This document shows positions 59,908 through 64,000 of a stretch of DNA of 64,000 bases, piece after piece. This DNA comes from Sophora flavescens (Eukaryota; Streptophyta; Magnoliopsida; Fabales; Fabaceae): the NCBI GenBank assembly GCA_030762895.1, contig CM061068.1:77339228-77403227 (forward strand), written 5' to 3'. The notes under the pieces are model-generated. The model saw only the letters and a list, made by a program, of their open reading frames with translations. It was not told where the DNA came from and searched no databases. The position numbers and the translations under genes are program-made. Positions within the stretch are counted from its first letter, which is position 1; the number at the start of each line of letters is the position of its first letter.

Positions 59908-60140
59908 ATCCAACGGCTCATAATATGTACACACTGTTGAAGTGTCGCATACGATGTCAAAGAAATTGTGTCAGTTTAGCAAAACTCTTGCAAATTGGAC
60001 GTTAGTGTCAACATTTGGTCCACTGGATTATTTTTGGTTTCATGCTGTGATGCAATGGATTTAGAAGAATGGTGGATACATCACTAACCATCCTAAAATA
60101 AATAGTCAAATTTAATTCAATCCATTAATTTATTTTGAGG

Positions 60141-60308
60141 AGTGCTAACAACATACTATCTAACACACCCCCTCCTATTTGTTGAAATTCATATGGGTCT
60201 CATTAATTCATGTAGGTACCACTTGAATTTTGTATGACCCACATGAATTTCAACTAATCAGAGGGAGTATGTTGGAAAGTGTGTGTTAGAGAGTGTGTTG
60301 CTAGCATT
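60141..60308. mobile_element. Small MITE
   Basis: The inverted ends AGTGCTAACAACATACTATC and the complement of TGTGTTGCTAGCATT, plus inner GTTGAAATTCAT / ATGAATTTCAAC, make a near-complete palindrome of about 168 bp. Confidence 0.7.
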
Positions 60309-60421
60309 TCGCATTTATTTTTTGTTGTATTGGATGGACCAGATGGATGGCGGACAAATGGATCTTTTGCCCCCACAATTTTATGAATGCTTGGCATGTG
60401 TAACTTATCACTGTAAACTAT

Positions 60422-61922
60422 GGTTTAATGAACATTTTAGTCCCTGTAAAGTTTTTAACGTGGTTTTGGTCCCTGTATTTTCAATTGTTTTGAAAATGGT
60501 CCCTGCCGTTAGTGTATTCCGTTAACTTGCTGACGTGGCTGATGGAATGTCACGTCAGCAATGTCACCTGGACGGATTTTCCCACTGTGTCAGTCACATC
60601 AAATGACACGTCAACTTTTTTTAATAAAAAAATCATTAAAAACTTGTTATTTTTAACCCAAAAAAAACTTTTTAATTTAATCATTTTTTTATATAAGATA
60701 AATAAATATTAAAAAACTATCACCCCTTCATCACCCTTCCCTAACCTCCCTCATCACCAACAACCTCTCCTCCTCCTCCATAGCCGTTGCCTCCTCCATT
60801 TCCCCCACCGCCTCCTTCCTCTACTCTTCCTCCATCGCCCAATCATCTTCTTCACCATCGCCTCTCTCCTCTTTTCATTTCCGTTTTTTTCTTTCCATTT
60901 CTCCAAAACCACCACAGCAGCTGCAGTACCACCTTCCCAAACTTCATCAACCTAGGACATGAAAAATTGAAGACAGATAAAATTGAGTGTGGAAAAGGGA
61001 AGGTAGTTGAGAGCTAGCGGTTTTGATTTCCTTATCACCAATTTCTGCCTTCGTTTTCAACACTCTCTCTGTAACTACATAAACCCCTCACTCCTTTAAT
61101 TTCATTTTCATTCTTTGAAGCCCTTCCCTCACTCGCGCCTCCTCTAGTCTTTATCCTCGTCGTCCTCCTCCTTCTTGTCCAGGTAATCATCGTTGTACCT
61201 CACATTCCTCCTCCGTAGGTCCGGCTGTGAGGACGCCGGAGATTCGCCGCTTCGGCGAGCTAGATCTGCCTTCGAGGGATGCCCTTTCTTCTTCCTCCTC
61301 ACGATTTGACCCATCTGTCGTTGCTTTCTCTCTCTAGAACCGAGTTTCTCACTTTAGAGAACGCTTTTGGTTTCTCTCACTTGCTTTCGGTTTTGGGGTT
61401 CCATTATTTTCGAGGGTGAGCCTTGGCTTTTTCCCAGCTACGGAGCTCATGTTCAGATGAGGTTGGTTTGGTTTGTGTGTAAATTTGTGACAGTGTGGGT
61501 GAGGCGGTGGAGGATGAATGAAAAAGGGAGAAGAGGGGGGTCGGGTCGGGGGAAGAAGACGATGGGAGAAGATATGTTAGGGTTAGGGTTTTTAATTTTT
61601 TTATAATTATTTACATGCTATTTAATTTTTTAAATGAAAATTATAAAAAATACTTTTTTTAAAAATTTCGAATTAAATTTTTTTTTAAGAAAAGAAATCT
61701 TACCTGTCAGATTACGTGGCTGACACGTCAGCACCTTCAAACCATATGGCACTGCTGACATGGCGTTCCGTCAACTACATCAACGAGTTAACGGAATATA
61801 TTAACGGCAGGGACCATTTTAAAAACAATTGAAAATACAGGGACGAAAACCACACAAAAATTTTTACAGGGACGGATTTCAAAAGACCCCTACTCTACTG
61901 GGACCAAAAGTTCATTACACCT
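60422..61922. mobile_element. Pack-MULE-like TIR element
   Basis: Inverted repeats of about 150 bp (GTCCCTGTA, then TTTTCAATTGTTTT, GGTCCCTGCCGTTA and TGACGTGGC; the right arm is the complement) enclose GC-rich DNA. The enclosed part has proline/serine-coding CCTCCTCC runs and an exon-like stretch at 61200-61340. No gene identified and no TSD fixed. Confidence 0.7.
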
Positions 61923-62764
61923 ATATATTATGTGCTAAAAAACAGAATGGATGATCAAATAGGTCACCGTTTTCTATAATTTCTAAGAGACAAAATTAAT
62001 AATTCCAGCTATATTCTTTATTTATTTTTTCAACACGTTCCTATCTATCAGTTTTGAAACTTACAAGTTCAACCTTCAAAATTTAATGCTATAAATGTAC
62101 CGAAGTTGTAATGTATTTACAAAATTTACAGGGGAAAAAAAAAAGGAAATTGAATTCAGGTGACCTGTTCCCAATGCAAAGTCAACCAAAAGTGACGAGT
62201 ATGCATAGGCACATTGTATCAGCCCGAATCATTTGCAAATCAAGAGAAAAGCATAGCAATGTTCTCGTCTTCATGACACAGGTTTGCCTTTGAGGTTACG
62301 CTAGGTTATTAGAGGGAGGGGGTCCATGTTGCAACAATATGCATTTAAGCATTTAATATTTTCTTAAGGGTTAATCAATCAAAATCAATTGTCTCGATTC
62401 AATTATGATATACAATTTTTTTTAGGAAATTCGAATTGAACCAAATCATTCTCAGATCAGTTTGGTTGGGATCCGAAAAATGTTAAAAATATATATAAAT
62501 ATCAAAATATAGTAAAAAACTAAAATATTAATATATATGAGTTAGGATCAATTGATAAAATTTGACACCAAATTTTAACCATTAATCTTAACTTAATCCA
62601 ATGTCTTAAATTTATTATATTTATTGAAGAGAGATAATTATTAAAAATAACTTTAATAGGATAAGAAAAAATAGGATTTATTTAATGAAAAAAGATACTA
62701 GTATGTTTTTGTTTTTTTTGGTTACAAACGAGAAAAAACCAAAGCAAAAATATAAAACAAAGAA
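61923..62764. other. Non-coding AT-rich spacer
   Basis: No supported feature. Confidence 0.5.
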
Positions 62765-63826
62765 AAAGAGGCTTAATGCCTCAAAAGCATCAGCTAGTAG
62801 GATAGCGTCCGTCCCAGATGGAGGTCTTCCCAGAATACTCAGGGCCGTGTTGCTTCTAGTCCCCCAACTTTGCAGGGTAATCCGCTCCTTGGTTGCCTTC
62901 TCTTAAAGTATGATGCAGCTGCACTTCCCAATTCCTTCCTTCGCAGCATGTCCCTCAAGAGGGCTATCTCATTGCCAAAGCGATGGAAGTCTTCATTCCC
63001 GTCTCGAATAAGCTTAAGTGTATATTCAAAGAATCCGTATAACAATGAACCTTTCTGAATCCCAACTGCCAACACAATTAACAGATGCCATCAGCTCAGC
63101 ATGCATGATATGATCTGAACCACTGAACTTGCATTCCATATGAAGGTATAGAGGTCAAAACTGTGTTTGCTAAGGTTACTCTTCCTGGCTTATTCAAAAG
63201 ACGACCTTTCCTTACCATGGAACAGTTTGAACCCGGCCCAGATACTTCTCCAGGTTATTTGTGAAGAGGATTTGAGTATATATGTTGCATGATTTTTTCC
63301 TTCCTGGCTCGGGCCAATCCTCTTGAGCCAAAAACCTTCGATTTCTCCATACTGACCTTTAAACCTGACATTAAACATAAAGACTCAAACACTCCTTTTA
63401 TCACCTTTGCTTGGGAGACCTTGGCTTTAGCAAAAAGGAGTACATCATCGGAAAAGAATAGGTGTGAAATCTTGGGACCATTTTTGGAAACTTGAATTGG
63501 TTTCCATTTATTCTCCCTAACTTCCTTTGAGATCATCTCCCCTAATCTTTCCATACATAAGACAGAGAGATATGGAGATAGGGGGTCTACTTGGCGCAAA
63601 CCTCTTCTAGGCTTGAAAGCTTCCATTTTTCCACCATTCCATAGAAGCGAAATTGAAGATGAAGTGATACCATGCAAGATCAAGGAAATGATAGTTTATG
63701 GAAAACCAAACATAATCAGAGTCTTCTTCAAGAAATTCCAATCTACTCTATCACACGCCTTTTCTAAGTCCAGTTTAAAAACCATATCCCCTTTTTTACT
63801 TTTCTTTTTATTCAAGTGATGGGTAA
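62765..63826 (-). pseudogene. LINE (L1-type non-LTR) remnant: RT and RNase H
   Basis: Minus-strand RT blocks KLDLEKACDRVDWNFL, GLRQVDPLSPYLSVLCMERL and FFSDDVLLFA (usual FADD) run from about 63815 to 63255, with at least one stop upstream of the 142-codon open part. After an apparent deletion, sequence resembling the LINE RNase H tail (GGLEATRP-type end) lies at 63075-62839. 5'-truncated and dead; the plus-strand edge abuts an LTR at 63827. Confidence 0.8.
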
Positions 63827-64000
63827 TGTAACGTCTTGATTGTATTAATAACTCAAATTAATTTTCTATAAAAACCTTCAAAACATTTAAATTAAATAGT
63901 AAGTCATAAAAAAATTTCACAATCTATTTAAGTTCGAAAGTAGCTCGTATATTCAAAATAATTAAATAAAGTAATAGTGCTAAATAAATCATTATATCCA
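63827..64000 (-). repeat. Partial LTR, same family as 3263-5416, running off the window
   Basis: TGTAACGTCTTGATT...AACTCAAATTAATTTTCTAT...TTAAATTAAATAG...AAGTCATAAAAAAATTT parallels the first 170 bp of the LTR at 3263 in order and spacing. Confidence 0.7.

Larger units (their letters stand above)
52226..59910 (+). mobile_element. Endogenous caulimovirid (soymovirus-like), near full-length, circularly permuted
   Basis: All major pararetrovirus functions lie on one strand: small ORFs, coat protein, polyprotein, transactivator, promoter/leader, movement protein, small ORFs and the tRNA-Met primer site. The total is about 7.7 kb, near the roughly 8-kb genome of soymoviruses. The separate coat-protein and polymerase ORFs, and the cluster of small ORFs after the movement protein, point to Soymovirus or Caulimovirus rather than Badnavirus. 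The break in the circle is between 59907 and 52242. The copy is A-rich on the coding strand, unlike flanking DNA. The transactivator and one small ORF are broken. Confidence 0.85.
52021..60012. repeat. Imperfect inverted repeat bracketing the pararetrovirus copy
   Basis: The left arm (52021-52225) and the complement of the right arm (59915-60012) share ordered blocks: TTGACATTAATGTCCA with TTGACACTAACGTCCA; CCAATTGCAAA with CCAATTTGCAA; GCTAAACGAACACAA with GCTAAACTGACACAA; CGACACTTACACAGT with CGACACTTCAACAGT. The left arm has about 85 bp extra between the first two blocks. The arms abut the viral reading frames. They may be the TIRs of a host transposon that contains the viral copy. Confidence 0.6.

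Noticed and set aside
1..64000. CRISPR array, operons or prokaryotic elements
   Set aside because: Introns, SINEs, LTR elements and plant genes throughout; the tandem repeats lack unique spacers.

Overview
This is plant nuclear DNA, AT-rich with long intron-bearing genes and dense retrotransposon and MITE content. The gene set and repeats (Cassandra TRIM, legume-style MULE TIRs, a soymovirus-like endogenous pararetrovirus) suggest a papilionoid legume; the species is not determined from sequence.

Host genes. Four convincing genes could be assembled exon by exon: a TMEM214/DUF2359 membrane protein (15556-21810, +, 10 exons, 590 aa); chloroplast NDH subunit NdhL (22674-24065, -, 5 exons, 193 aa), convergent with it; an ANTH-domain clathrin assembly protein of the At5g35200 type (28038-39431, +, 15 exons, 566 aa); and a myosin-binding (GTD-binding/DUF593) protein (46448-49589, +, 3 exons, 978 aa). 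The TMEM214-NdhL pair matches what I recall of the Arabidopsis neighbours At1g70770-At1g70760. Parts of an RPA70-like gene lie at the left edge, probably carried by a Helitron ending near 9907.

Left accessory region (1-15 kb). An intron of the RPA-like gene carries a 4.45-kb chimeric retroelement (967-5416) with one 5-bp target-site duplication, CTTAC. It joins a whole Cassandra TRIM, an inverted-orientation Ty3/gypsy pol piece, 56 nt of initiator tRNA-Met including CCA, and a 2.15-kb LTR of another orientation. This looks like a reverse-transcription template-switch product and is the most unusual structure in the window. It is followed by a 36-bp minisatellite, a Helitron-like 3' terminus, SINE copies, a hAT remnant split by a MULE, and a TIR element.

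Middle (28-39 kb). Intron 3 of the clathrin assembly gene is 6.1 kb because of three nested insertions. The innermost is a gag-only LTR element arranged LTR-gag-LTR-gag-LTR inside one target-site duplication.

Right (52-64 kb). A near full-length, circularly permuted endogenous caulimovirid (about 7.7 kb) has open coat protein, polymerase and movement protein frames, a broken transactivator, a pregenomic promoter with two as-1-like elements and a tRNA-Met primer-binding site. It is bracketed by imperfect inverted repeats. Beyond it lie a MITE, a Pack-MULE-like element, a LINE fragment and the start of an LTR of the same family as the one at 3263.
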